Below, piece after piece: positions 20,055 through 30,599 of a stretch of 64,000 bases of DNA. Source of the stretch: Sciurus carolinensis (Eukaryota; Chordata; Mammalia; Rodentia; Sciuridae). The stretch lies in the NCBI RefSeq assembly GCF_902686445.1, contig NC_062232.1, forward strand, positions 33,250,454 to 33,314,453, in the 5' to 3' direction. How positions within the stretch are numbered: position 1 is the first letter of the stretch; each line of letters opens with the position of its first letter. The position numbers were made by a program, and so were the translations under genes. The notes under the pieces were generated by a model. It did no database searches, was not told the origin of the DNA, and was given only the letters and a program-made list of their open reading frames with translations.

Positions 20055-20535
20055 TCCCCAACTCCTAATACGCACTTTCTGTATGCCAGGTACTATTTTA
20101 AGTACTTGATATCTTCCAACTAAGTTAATCTTCCCAAAATTCATAAAAGGGGCTACATTTTTTTTGGGGGGGTGCCAGGGATCGAACCCAGGGGTGCTTA
20201 GCAACTAAGCCACATCCCCAGACCTTTTTATTTTTTATTTTGAGACAAGGTCTTGCTAAGTTGCTTAAGGCCTCGCTAAATTGCTGAGGCTGGCCTTGAA
20301 CTTTTGATCCTCCTGTCTCAGCCTCCCCAGCTGCTGAGACCACAGGTGTGAGTCACCACACTCAGCTGGGGTTCCATCATTACTGCCACACCAGATGGCA
20401 AAGCGGGAGGCTGAGAGTAACTGCCTAGGGTCACACAGCTAGTCAAGTGGCAGAGGTAGGTTTTGAACCCAGGCAGTCTGATTCCTCACACTAAATACCA
20501 TGTAGTCCGCTACTGAATCCTGCAAGCTTTTGCTG
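20055..20535 (+). repeat. MIR, split by a SINE
   Basis: The 5' part (CACTTTCTGTATGCCAGGTA, CTATTTTAAGTACTTGATAT) ends near 20,157. The 3' part resumes at 20,371 with GGGTCACACAGCTAGTCAAG, TGGCAGAGGTAGGTTTTGAA and CCCAGGCAGTCTGATTCC. The break is filled by the antisense SINE at 20,158-20,370. Confidence 0.85.
20158..20370 (-). repeat. B1-dID SINE inside MIR
   Basis: TTTTTTTTGGGGGGGTGCCA, GATCGAACCCAGGGGTGCTT, GCAACTAAGCCACATCCCCA, ending GTGAGTCACCACACTCAGCT. Confidence 0.94.
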
Positions 20536-20699
20536 AATGCCTGCTACACACAAAGCACATGGATATAAAGTGCCGGGGGCCGGGAGGGAGGGTGACAAAC
20601 AGCAAGCACCGTATCTGTGAGGGCAAAGTATTCCTAAGTAACATTTTAAGATAAAGTTAAACTAATTCAGATCTTTGAGGGGGTTTTGAATCCTTTCCA

Positions 20700-20835
20700 A
20701 GGGTAGGCGTGTCAAATAAATATAGTGCTTTTGGAAATCTGCCTTCGAATATGGGTGTTCATTGTACTGTTCTTCAACTTTTCTGTGGGCTTGGGTGTTT
20801 TCAAGATAAAAATTGAAAAAAAAATTAAAGAATCA
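20700..20835 (+). repeat. L1M-type 3' end fragment
   Basis: ATATGGGTGTTCATTGTACT, GTTCTTCAACTTTTCTGTGG and TTCAAGATAAAAATTGAAAA match the terminal segment of old mammalian L1 elements. Confidence 0.65.
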
Positions 20836-20840
20836 ACCTT

Positions 20841-21045
20841 AGCCGGGTGTGGTGGCGCACGCCTGTAATCCCAGCAGCTCAGGAGGCTGAGGCAGGAGGA
20901 TCGCCAGTTCAAAGCCAGCCTCAGCAACTTAGCGAGGCCCTAAGCAACTCAGTGAGAACCTGTTGCTGAATAAAATACAAAACAGGACTGGGGATGTGGC
21001 TCAGTGGTCGAGTGCCCCTGAGTTCAATCCCAGTAACAACAACAA
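20841..21045 (+). repeat. B1-dID SINE
   Basis: AGCCGGGTGTGGTGGCGCAC start, GACTGGGGATGTGGCTCAGT, ending GAGTTCAATCCCAGTAACAA. Confidence 0.94.
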
Positions 21046-21412
21046 GGGGGGGGAAGAAAAGAATGAACCTTAGTAGACTATCTCAGGCAGGGTAAGCAAG
21101 TCACTCAGAGCAGTGGTTGCTTGCAGAGTGACAAATGGAGTGACAGGGGAGGCCTACTCTTCCCTAGCACGCTTTGATATCCTTAGGATTTTTTGCCTCT
21201 CGCAGGTGTTACCTATAGCAGCTGCCATCAGCGTGCCTTAGTCATCTGGCTCCTTGGGGAGGAAAGGACCCCCCCCACCCCGAGTCCCCAGTCAGCAGGT
21301 CAGGCAACTGCTTGCTGCGACGAGTTTGAGGGAGTTGTCGGTGATCCTGTTTTAAAGAGGCACGTGGGTAGAAACACACCACTAGACCTTTTGGCTTTAA
21401 AAATACAATCCT

Positions 21413-21490
21413 AGGGCTGGGGATGGAGCTCAGTGGTGGAGCGCTTGCCTGTCATCTAGAAGGCCCTGGGTTCATCCGCAGCATCAGGGA
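21413..21490 (+). repeat. ID element
   Basis: AGGGCTGGGGATGGAGCTCA, GTGGTGGAGCGCTTGCCTGT, GGGTTCATCCGCAGCATCAG. The B box has a one-base deletion. Confidence 0.87.
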
Positions 21491-21518
21491 CACACAACTA
21501 ATAATAAACGCAGATTCT

Positions 21519-21640
21519 TAGCTGGGCACAGTGGTTTGCTCCTGAAGTCCCAGCTCCTTGGGAGGCTGAGGTAGGAGGACTGTTAGACCCCGGGAGTTTG
21601 AAGGCAGCCTGGGCACACAAGGAAACCTTGTCTCCAAACG
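21519..21640 (+). repeat. B1/7SL-type SINE monomer
   Basis: AGCTGGGCACAGTGGTTTGC, TCCCAGCTCCTTGGGAGGCT, GAGGTAGGAGGACTGTTAGA and CAGCCTGGGCACACAAGGAA. The text is closer to a free 7SL monomer (Alu/B1-like) than to the B1 half of B1-dID, and no ID half follows. Confidence 0.8.
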
Positions 21641-21642
21641 CG

Positions 21643-21673
<31 letters not shown>

Positions 21674-21674
21674 G
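21640..21674. repeat. (CG)n(CA)n microsatellite
   Basis: GCGCGCGCGCG followed by about 12 CA units, at the tail of the B1-type SINE. Alternating purine-pyrimidine sequence of this kind can adopt Z-DNA. Confidence 0.95.
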
Positions 21675-21742
21675 CCTGAGGAATAAATACCAAGGCCCGA
21701 CTTTGGCCTTAGCATGAGCATGCTGAGGTTTTCGGTTCTGTG

Positions 21743-21744
<2 letters not shown>

Positions 21745-21780
<36 letters not shown>
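21745..21780. repeat. (CT)n microsatellite
   Basis: About 17 CT units in otherwise unassigned sequence (21,675-22,063 holds nothing else recognisable). Confidence 0.95.
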
Positions 21781-21781
<1 letters not shown>

Positions 21782-22063
21782 GGAACACTGCAATATTCTC
21801 TAAGGAACAGCCTGGATCCTGCTAATCCAGGGTGTCCTCCAGGTACCCCCAGCAGCTGCGGCACAGTGCAGGACAGACAAGAGGCAGCTGACCAAAAGCT
21901 TTCTGAATGGATGACTGAGCCATGCCAACCATCCATGAAGATCCACAGGGCCTCTTTGTAGGCGTCGGTGGCTTTGTGGGCATGGATGGCTTATGATAAG
22001 TGAGTGGCACTTCCCAGCCTCCACACGCAGAATGTGATCATAGTTTCATGGTGCACCAACATA

Positions 22064-22455
22064 GTGCCAGACATGTGGCACACGCCTGCCATCCGCACAA
22101 CTCGGGAGGCTGAGGCAGGAGGATCGCGAGTTCAAAGCCAGCCTCAGCAACTTAGCGAGACCCTAAGCAACTCGGTGAGTCCCTGTCTCTAAATAAAATA
22201 CAAAATAGGGCTGGGGAGGTGGCTCAGTAGCTGAGTGCCCCTGAGTTCCATCCCTGGTCCCCCCCCAAAATAAAATAAAAAAGGGCTGAGGATGTGGCTC
22301 ACGGGTAACTACCCAGGTTTCAATCCCTGGTACCCCCAAATTAAAAATAAAATAAAAAAATAAAGGGCTGGGGCTGCACGTCAGTGGCACAGTGCTCGCC
22401 TGGCGTGGGAAAGGTCCTGGGTTCCATCCCCGTTGCTGCCAAAAAGAAAAAAAGT
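22064..22455 (+). repeat. B1-dID SINE followed by two more ID modules
   Basis: A standard B1 half (CCAGACATGTGGCACACGCC) and ID half (22,208-22,270) are followed by a second ID module (22,282-22,355, GCTGAGGATGTGGCTCACGG) and a third (22,364-22,455, GGCTGGGGCTGCACGTCAGT). Each is separated by an A-rich linker. It is the last SINE before an 18 kb SINE-free block. Confidence 0.88.
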
Positions 22456-24540
22456 GACTCAGTGTTCATAATCACCCAATATGGCTGTTCAAGTCCCACG
22501 CCCACCAGGCCACTGAGGAGCTGAGGGGAATCCCCTCAGCCTGGTGGCAGCTCGGAAGCTCGGGGCGAAGGGATCTGGAAGATCATTCGTGGGCTCTCAG
22601 TACTAAGGATTCACCTGCACTTGACCAGGGAGGGGCAGCAGGGCTTCCGGGGCCTTGGGCTAGCTGGTGGGGGGTGTGCCCAGGTTTGGGGGACGATGGG
22701 GCCGAGCAGTGGGCTGCAGAGGGCACGCTGCCAGCAGCGGCTGGCCCGGAGCCAGGAAGTCTGACTGAACTTGGGCCAGCCTGTTGGCCCACAGACTGCG
22801 TAAGCTGAACGGCTGCAGCCCTCCTTGGCCTCTTTGTTTCCCGTTAATGTTTAGGAATGTGCTTTGAAGGTTCCAGCGTGTTTCGCCTCTGCTTAGGGAG
22901 ACCAAGAGCACAGGCTGGGCTCGGGCCAGATGGCTTGAGGGAGGGCACCTGTGATCACACTGAGCGCCCCCGTGGGGCAGGTGGAATCCGGGGGCGCAGA
23001 GCGGGGGGCGCGTTAGCCAGCCGCCTTCTCTGCTGGGAGACTGGCTGGCAGTGCTGAGCCTTGGAGACTCTCAGGTTTGTTTTGTTAAGGGAAGCGGTAT
23101 TCCCTCACCAGCTTCCCCAGAGAGCCTGCATCTGCCCGGGAGCTCCGGGGCTAAGCTCCACTCTTCTGTTTGTCCAGGGCAAGACAGAACTGCAGTGTGT
23201 ATTCTGGCTAGAAGTTGCCTCCTTAATTTGCATCAGAATAATCTTCCTGGCCTGCCTTGGAAAACAGAGTCAGGCCTTCCAAAGCGAGAGGGAAGGAAGG
23301 ACCCTAGCCCAGATGGCCTCTCCCACCGTCCTGGGAGAACCACCTCGAAGGTCCAGGCACTTGGCCCAAGCCTGGCCCCTGCAGCAGGGTCCCCGGCTGC
23401 AGGCTGCCTCCTGTGAACCCAGCTCTAGGCTGCGGGTGAAAGTGGAGCCCTGGAGTGGATGGCTTCTTGCTCCCCATCCCCAGTCTTCTTGTCCACTGTC
23501 CTTTAGGGCCTTTGTTACCAGGCACATAAAAGGACAGTCTCCCTGCTCAGGTCTTGGAGGGTTCATAGCACTTGTGACCCCATATTGCCCAACATCAGCA
23601 TCAGACCTTGCAAGTGCTTAATAAATTCTAAATGACCAAACACCAGTCCTCTTAAGCCACCGAGAGCACCCTCGTTCTTTCTCGAGCCATAAGTCACTTT
23701 CCTCCTGACTGCTGAACTGCGTGCGCTCTGGATTCTGGTCTCACCTTGGCCGCTACCATACCACCCTGAGCCACAGCTCCCCCGCTCTGAACCAATTCCC
23801 TCCACTGGGCTAAAGGGGGACTCAATCAGGACCCCAGTGTCTCTTCCATGAGCTCCGTACATGCTCTTATTTGCTGGCTGTCACTGCCCCCAGGTAGGGT
23901 CATTTCAATCCTCGCCTGGGCCCACGTCCTAATGGGGACCCTGGTCTTCTGCCGGTTCTCTCCTGTGCCTCCACGGTCTGTTTAGCTTCACAACACACAC
24001 CTAGTCCTTGGGCTCTTGACACATCTGTTCCTTTCTGTCCCCACAGCCATTTATACAGCTCGAGCTTCTGCGTGCGACGGGTCCATGGTACATGAGCAAT
24101 AACTCCAATGCCACAGGGGCACCTGGGTCATTTTTCTGCAGCCAGCATTGTCTGTTTGGAGCAAGGATGGACCTCCCTCCTGTCGGGCAGTGACACAGGC
24201 CCCGTTTAGATATGTGTGGGCTATAGGTTGCTTTTTGTCCCCTGATTACCATTTCTCCTTGATTTCAGCACCAGCTTTGCGGTGCCCTCCAAGGCTCTGC
24301 TGAGGGGCAAGGAAGTGTGATCACAGGGACCCCTCCCTCCTCTCTTGCAGAAGTCACTTTCTCTGCCTAGGTAATGACTGCCTTTTCCTCCCAGGTTCCT
24401 CTCAGCCTACGTCTGCACATGGCCCTGGATAGAGTTTAATTAGGCACCAGGCACCCAGGGGCGAAAACCAACGACCCCTCTCGGGTTGAGCAAATGGGGC
24501 CCAGGCCCAACGTGGGAGCCTGGAGCCAGCCTCCCCCGCC
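22456..24540. other. SINE-free single-copy sequence
   Basis: About 2 kb with no repeats other than a short old fragment near 23,600 (AAGTGCTTAATAAATTCTAA, MIR- or L2-like). Open frames at 23,051-23,621 overlap on both strands and show no known domain. A splice-donor-like TGGTAAGTGA begins at 24,541. Confidence 0.45.
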
Positions 24541-24819
24541 TGGTAAGTGACAGCAGGTAGAGGAGGTTGTCCCTTCTCAGCTAATGATCGCCTTAGGCGC
24601 CAAGTGATGGAAAATCCAGGCGGGCTGGCGAGCTGCAGGGCGCAGCCAGGGACAATTGTAAGGACCAGTTTAACACGGCTGCGGGAGGGATGGCAGAAGG
24701 AACGCTGTGTGCGTGTGTGTACGTGCGTGTGAGGCTCCCCGCCACCTCTGCCTGGCTCTTCCTCTCTTTTGGTTTTCTGTTTCTAGCCCACGCGAGTTGA
24801 AATTAGAAAGGTCTTTGGA

Positions 24820-25480
24820 TTCATTTATTTGTTTTAATAAAGGCAGCATTTGAAAGCAGCGCATTTGGCACAATTGAGTGTTGAACTAAACACCAAGCCA
24901 ACTAAATGTGTTAGGGAAATGAAAAGTCAGTTTATAAGAAACATGTAATTAACGCGTTCTGTGACTTCCCTAAGCCTTTGTCTGTCGCAGGACAAGACAG
25001 AAGAACCAGAGTCAACTTTAATAAAATGAAAGATGGTATGGAGGCAAAGGGGAAGGAAAAAGTTTGAAGGGAGAGACAAAGGCCGAGGAGCGTGGATTCT
25101 TGGGTTATCATAAATACGTTAAAAATTAAATCTTTTGTTTCCTTAATGTTTAGTCAACAGCCATTTTCTCCTTCCCAACAGAAGGCTCTAGTCTGCACTG
25201 TACCTGTTAACAGCGACAGAAGCTGAGACCTGGAAGGGGAGGGGGAGGCGGTTCAAGGCACCCGCAGGAGATGCTCGGGAGTTTCAGGAGGCTGATAAAT
25301 CCAGGCTAATGGAAATTACTATTGCACAACACAGGAGTCTTCGCGTGGCCTGACTTCCAATACACTGTTCCCCTCCTCACCCCTCGGAGAAAGTGAAATA
25401 AGACATTAGACTTTCAATAATCTCATATGGTGATGATCAATCAAAACCCAGAGGAGAAGGCCAATTTATAGAAATCGTAT
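24820..25480. promoter_or_regulatory. Candidate AT-rich regulatory block
   Basis: Contains homeodomain-type and related cores at unusual density for the neighbourhood: CATGTAATTAACGCG, TAATGGAAATTACTATTGC and CATATGGTGATGATCAATCA. No repeats. It resembles the vertebrate conserved noncoding elements found near developmental genes, but conservation could not be tested. Confidence 0.35.
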
Positions 25481-26094
25481 CTGCTTCACTGGGCGGCTGG
25501 AACCAGGAGGTGAAAAGAACACTGTGCTTGCCTTTGATGTGTGAAGTTGCCCCAAAATGACAAACGCAGAAACACACTGCCTCACACATGAGGTCTTTTC
25601 AAAGAGAAGAGGGTGCTCGGCAGGCCTGCGCTGGGCAGATCACTGTAGGGACCTGCCGAAAGGCGAGAGCACATGTTTAGGCCACATCAAAGCCATTTCT
25701 TTCTATTATCTGTTGGCTATTGAAAGTTGGAGATGCCATCTTTCTTATTTGTTTTATTACCAAGGAAGTTTATTGACTGAATTAACTTTTAATGGACCCT
25801 CTACTTTGTTCAGCAGAGTTGGCTCTTAAGACTCGGGCCTTTTTAGCCAGGACCCCTCGAGCTTTGTGATCGCCTGTCTTTGTGACACCCGCCCCCCAGG
25901 CACACACCCGCATCCCAGTCCTGTCTGTTAACTCCTTGCCTGCTGGTGTCTTTTTTCTGTAGCTACTAATCACCTCCTTTTGATCACTGCCAAGTTCTCA
26001 GGTTGAAAGAGGGAGAAAGGACCTCTTGACCATTCTGGCTGGCTTTCCACATGAGCCTGAAAATGTCGACAAATTTGAAACATCTGCCGGGCTG

Positions 26095-26215
26095 CCCTGG
26101 CCTGATTGCTAAAATATGCCGACCTCGAGCCCCCTCCCCCCGCCCCTTTTAATCTGTTTCATATTCACAAATTAAGCATTTAGTCTGGGTAATAAATCAG
26201 GGCGGTTTACGAGGC
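26095..26215. promoter_or_regulatory. Candidate regulatory element next to a CpG island
   Basis: TTTTAATCTGTTTCATATTC, ACAAATTAAGCATTTAGTCT and GGGTAATAAATCAGGGCGG lie just before the CpG-rich block at 26.24 kb. The AT-rich, TAAT-bearing text is sharply bounded by GC-rich sequence. Confidence 0.35.
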
Positions 26216-26239
26216 TCACACGAGACAAACAAGCGAGAA

Positions 26240-26720
26240 GGGCGCAACACAAGCCCCTGGAAGCGGAGAGCACGGAGCTGCCAGGAGGCGGGAGCTCCAC
26301 GCGCGGGAACGCGGAGAGCAGTCCTGGCGCGCCCCAACACGCAGTCGGCACCCACACTTTGGCCGGTCCGGGAGCCGGGCGGGTGGAGGGTGCCGAGGAG
26401 CCGCCGCAGCCTGAACCCACACCCCTCAAGCCTTCCGCGAGAACCCGCGGCACCCGGCCCGCCCCAGCTCTGGGCAACTCGGCGCCCCCGCCCCGCCTGG
26501 GAGCTGCCGCCGGCGAAGGCGACAACCTCACCCGGCACACACCCTGTGGTGGGCCCATTAAGCCTCTCCCTGCAGAGAAGGCTGGGTCCCCTCCCCCACC
26601 TCTCCCATCCGGCTGGGCTCAGCCTCAAAGATCCAAAGGCCCACACTCACCGGAGAAGCAAAAGATCCCCCTCCACATCCACGTGTGACCTCCACTAAGC
26701 CTGGGCGCTACCCTCTCCGC
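26240..26720. promoter_or_regulatory. CpG-rich block with a minus-strand donor-like site
   Basis: CpG-dense sequence, strongest at 26,240-26,530. On the minus strand CCG|GTGAGTGTGG at 26,653-26,642 is a strong 5' splice-site match, so this block may end an exon of a minus-strand transcript that starts in the larger island at 27.3-28.5 kb. No coding frame is supported. Confidence 0.4.
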
Positions 26721-27289
26721 GCCCCAGTCTCTCGGCGCTGCCTCCTCCCAGGTTTCCGTCCCAGCAGCCACAATGCTACTTTCAGATTCAGACTGGGGGC
26801 GGGAGGCTCCTTTAGAGTGATCAGGGCTCACAACCGACTTGGGGAGAGGAGCGAAGGCACACACAGGGCCAGGCCCCCGCTGCAGAAACCCCGGCCCAGG
26901 CTTTACTGTCCACCCAAACTCTGGGGGCTCCAATCTGTGCGTTTCCCGCCCTCCCCTGAGCATCCGAGAGAGGCGGACCTGGACCAGTGATCTCGGGTCA
27001 GTCCCGGCCCAGGCCCGTGGGAGCTCTCCGAGGGGAGGGTGGCTTTAGGGTCACCTCGACTGGGCCTCTGTCGCCCTGCTATGCTCAAGTTCCCTATCGA
27101 CTGCTGTCCTCCACGCTATCGTGGGACGCGGCCGCGGCGAAGACCGGCGGGAAATCGGGAAGCTTGAACATGCAGCCTAACCCGGACGCAGGGGGAGGTG
27201 TAGGAACAATCCTCCAACCCGCAACACAGTGCACACGTCGTCCTTCCTCTTCCCCTAGCACACATTCCGACTGCGAAAGCCATTACCGC

Positions 27290-28975
27290 CGGCGCGCGAG
27301 AGACTTTTTAAATATTTACAGCCCGCTCTCCGCACGGTAGCCTGATCCATCTTGTGGGCGCGGAGGCGGGGCGCGGGGCTCCGCTCAGGCGGAGGCGCGG
27401 AGCCCGGGCGGGGGGGTGCCGGCCGCCACCCCCGCGGCCCCCGGGTCCTCCCGGAGCCCCCACCTCGTCCCCCCCAGGTGGGGAGGAGACCCGAGACTGC
27501 GCGCAGCGCGCCCGGGGCCCTGCCAGGGCCGGAGCGGGCGGGGGACAGAGTCCTGGAGGAGGGAGGGAGGGCCGGGAGGCTGATTTAAAGGTTCTCACCG
27601 GGAAGCGAGCGAGGCACAGACCTGAGAGCCGCTGCACGGTGAAATCCGAGGAGCTCTCTTGGCGAGGAGGGGCTGTCAGAGGCCATTTATCTCTCGCCAG
27701 AGTGGAGGCTCGGCTCCCACACCGCCCGCGAGTAACAATGGCAGCGAGCAGCAGCTCTGCACGCGCTTCAGTGCATGAATGGATTGCGGAAGATGCCTGC
27801 GCTCCGCTCCGCTCCGCGGCTCCCGGAGCGCCCCCTCCCCGCCCGCGCCCCCGCCCCCGCCCCGCGGCCTCCTCGGCCCTGGCGGCCGCCTCGCGCCTCG
27901 GGCTTCGCGAGCTGGGCCCCGCGGCGGGGTCCCTCTCCCCCGGGTCCCCCGCCGCCCCCCCCCCCGCCGCCGTTCCCAGGGCCTTGGCACCTCGCCATCG
28001 AGTGTCATTAGGGGCTGAAACTTGACACTAGCCTTCCCGGCCTCCCCGACGCAGACACCCCCGCCGGCCCGCTCCCTCTTTCGCTCCCCTCGCCCCTCGC
28101 GGCAAGTTTACTTTCAAGGAGTTGGACCGTGTTTCCGCCGCACAGGCCAAAGGCGTGCGGGCTCCGGGAAGGGGGCCGGCCGGGAAGGGTGTCTTTCTTC
28201 ACTTGCCCGGCTGCCTCGGGTGTTCGCAGGTCCCCGCCAGCTCTCCGCCGGGGCACCCGAGGCCGGCGCCCCCTCCCTGTGGCGGCCGATCCACCGAGTC
28301 CCTGGGTTTGGCAGAGGCACACGCACTCCGGGCACTCCCACCCGGCCCACGGGTCCCGCCAACTTTCGGGTCGGCGGCGGAACCGCGTGCCCAAATTCTC
28401 CTGGGCGGCTGACAATCTCGAGACTTGACAGCGCCGCAGACCGCGAGGTCAGGCGAAGTGTGCCCCCTCAACTTACACAGGTTTCAGAAAGTCCCCTCCC
28501 GTCTCGGCCTAGGGCCGGGAGCAGTGGGGAGCGCAGTGAGATGTATCCCCGAGCCCTCTTGGGTTTGCTTGGCTGGACTTAAACCTGGGGGATGTTTCTG
28601 TCCCGGGGATCCCCGAGTCCCACAGGTATCAGCTGGGGGATGGGGAGCGCAAGAAGCGGACACCCGCAGCGACCCTAAGGCGATGTCAAGTAGCCCGCGG
28701 GGAAGAGGCTGAGCCGAGCCCAGGTTGCGGGAAGAAGCCACACGTGCGCAAAGGCACACTCGGGGCGGCAGAGACAGAGCGCGACCCGCCGACCCGGGAG
28801 ACTGGCGAGGGCAGGCGAGAAGCTGGCAGCGAGACAAAGCGGGAGGAGAGAGCCAGGGAGGCTCAGCCGCAGACCCGGAAACGCAGGCAGCAGCGAGCCG
28901 CCCAAGTCCCGCGCGGAGGCGTGCGCAGCCAGGCCCTGCCTGGCACACCCCCATCGCGCGCCTAGGGACATGGAC
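27290..28975. promoter_or_regulatory. CpG island
   Basis: Very dense CpG and GC-box-like sequence from the AT-rich start TTTTTAAATATTTACAGCCC (27,306) to about 28,970, strongest at 27,340-28,480. Likely a promoter island. TATA-like TTTTTAAATATTTA lies near its left edge. Long open frames on both strands (223 codons plus, 218 minus) overlap and look compositional. An ATG in good context (AACAATGGCAGCGAGC, 27,738) opens 95 residues of Ser/Ala/Pro/Arg-rich sequence without a known domain. Transcript direction is unknown. Confidence 0.7.
28001..28029. other. Short inverted repeat in CpG island
   Basis: AGTGTCA (28,001-28,007) and TGACACT (28,023-28,029) are perfect reverse complements across a 15-base spacer TTAGGGGCTGAAACT. 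This AT-balanced patch sits in otherwise C-rich DNA. A paired binding site or an RNA hairpin is possible. Confidence 0.5.
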
Positions 28976-29054
28976 AGGGGCTCTCCACACGGCCTGCTGC
29001 CAAAGCTGGTCTCGGTCGGGCCTGGGCGGACCAGGCGTGTCTACTCGGGCCTTC

Positions 29055-29068
29055 CCAGCAGATGGCGG
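29055..29068 (+). promoter_or_regulatory. CTCF-type core site
   Basis: CCAGCAGATGGCGG satisfies every position of the commonly used CTCF core pattern CCASYAGRKGGCRS. It lies just outside the right edge of the 27.3-29.0 kb CpG island, a typical place for a boundary. Occupancy is not shown by sequence. Confidence 0.5.
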
Positions 29069-29069
29069 G

Positions 29070-29789
29070 GTCCCTGGGGCGGACCCCTCTGGTCCCCGCC
29101 CTTCCCTGAGTCCCGGACAAAGGTTAAAGAAGCTGGGCACTTTCTCTAGGTACGAACACCGCCCAGAGAGCTAGTGTCTCCACTCTTGAGGCCTCGGGCA
29201 AGTGCTTATCTCACTAGGCGACTGTAGAAGGCCACCACCCTCCACGGAATTTCCACTTGAGCTTCCCGATGTCAGTACCCTTAGGGCCTCTACCTATTCC
29301 CTGACCTCGCCAGCCAGGAATCAGGCTTGACTTCCCGCAAGAACCAGAAGGGTAATAATACGGGAAGAGCCCCCCAGACTCAGGTTCTGGGTGACTCCCC
29401 CTACCACCTGCATACTGGGCCCATAGGTGCCCCGTCTCTGCTCCCTCCCCCGCCCCACTGCCCACTCTGCACCCCCAATGAAGCCAAGCATTTGCCTGGG
29501 GCCTTTGCACCCTTTGCCTGGCTTTGCACCCACACGTGCGCGTTTGCGGGCACACAGACACTCAGTTGTTCTCACCCTTCCTGTCTTCCTGCTGAGTCCT
29601 CTAAACCTGACTGCCTCGCCCCAGTGCAGAGTGTTCAGGAGCACAGAGCCTGGCAGGACAAGCAGGTGACCAAGCGAGTGAAGGACTCGGGCCCTCAGTG
29701 CAGAATGGGCTCCAGTCTGAGAGAGAAGGCAGTCTAGAGACAGCCTGCAGGAGAGAGGAGCATAAAGGGAAATCCAGCACTAATCCCTC
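29070..29789. other. SINE-free single-copy sequence
   Basis: Transition from the CpG island to average-GC DNA. No repeat, domain or RNA gene recognised. Confidence 0.4.
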
Positions 29790-29990
29790 GGCCTGCCTAC
29801 GTGGGGCCTGACAGTTGACAAAAGCCTTTTCCCTGAATATTATCTCATGTGCACCAGCCTCACTGCCAAGCTGTGGGGGAGGTAGAGCAGATAGCATTAC
29901 CCCCAAGGCAGAGGAGGGAAACAGGCCCAGAAAGGTTAAGAGAGGTCTGTACTAAGGCCACACCGCTAAGCTGGTAAAGGAGGCCAGAGG
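29790..29990 (+). repeat. MIR-like fragment
   Basis: AATATTATCTCATGTGCACC, AGGGAAACAGGCCCAGAAAG, GTTAAGAGAGGTCTGTACTA and AGGCCACACCGCTAAGCTGG follow the MIR core order with heavy divergence. Confidence 0.6.
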
Positions 29991-30359
29991 CCTGGGGTTT
30001 CCTGCCCGAAGTTCACTTTCCTGTTCGGTACTCGTGTGTGTGCATGTCTGGGTGAGTATGTGCGTGGAGGGGAAGGGGGCCTGCCGGACAGGAATGAACA
30101 GTCCAGTTAGGGAAGTCCAGGAAGGAAGGACACAGCCCCACACCTCTTCCTCTTCCCGGGCCTCACGCAGCAGCCTGGGGCTGGCCCTGCTCCGCCTGCC
30201 CAGGGCGGGGGCGCTGAGCGTGCCTGCCTGTGCCTCGAGCGGTGGCTGTTGCAAAGGTCCTGTGTCCTCCTTGGGAGGCCCAGCTCTTCTCAGCCCTCCT
30301 CTCAGCCTGTCATCCCCGCCCCCCAGCCTGGGCTGCAGGATGCCTTGCGTCCAACTGTG

Positions 30360-30485
30360 GTTTCCGAGCAATAAAACAACTATTAAAGTCTCAGGCACGG
30401 CTGGTGATTTGCATCACATCCTCTCGTGCATGGATTCAATATTTAATACACAATATTGAATACGGATATTAAAAATCAATAGCTG
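30360..30485. promoter_or_regulatory. Candidate regulatory element with 10-bp inverted repeat
   Basis: AT-rich block between GC-rich flanks. ATTCAATATT (30,434-30,443) and AATATTGAAT (30,452-30,461) are perfect reverse complements with an 8-base spacer. It also holds GAGCAATAAAACAACTATTA and GATATTAAAAATCAATAGC. The layout suggests a dimer-type binding site. No repeat family explains it. Confidence 0.4.
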
Positions 30486-30599
30486 GGGACCCCTGGGGAG
30501 GCGGCACAGTGCGCTCCTGCTTCGGGAACACAACCAGCTCCTCTAAAAAGACAGGAACGGCAAGTTCAGCCAAGCTGAGCCCGGCGCCAGGGGAAGTGA

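Noticed and set aside
21498..21793. Open frames with long RERERE and VCVCVC runs
   Set aside because: They are translations of (CT)n and (CA)n microsatellites, not proteins.
24262..24285. REST/RE1-like TTCAGCACCAG
   Set aside because: Only the left half-site matches; the right half (GGACAGCGCC-like) is missing. A second half-site near 47,068 fails in the same way.
27354..28025. 223-codon open frame on plus
   Set aside because: Low-complexity Arg/Pro/Ala sequence in a CpG island with open frames on the other strand; no domain recognised.
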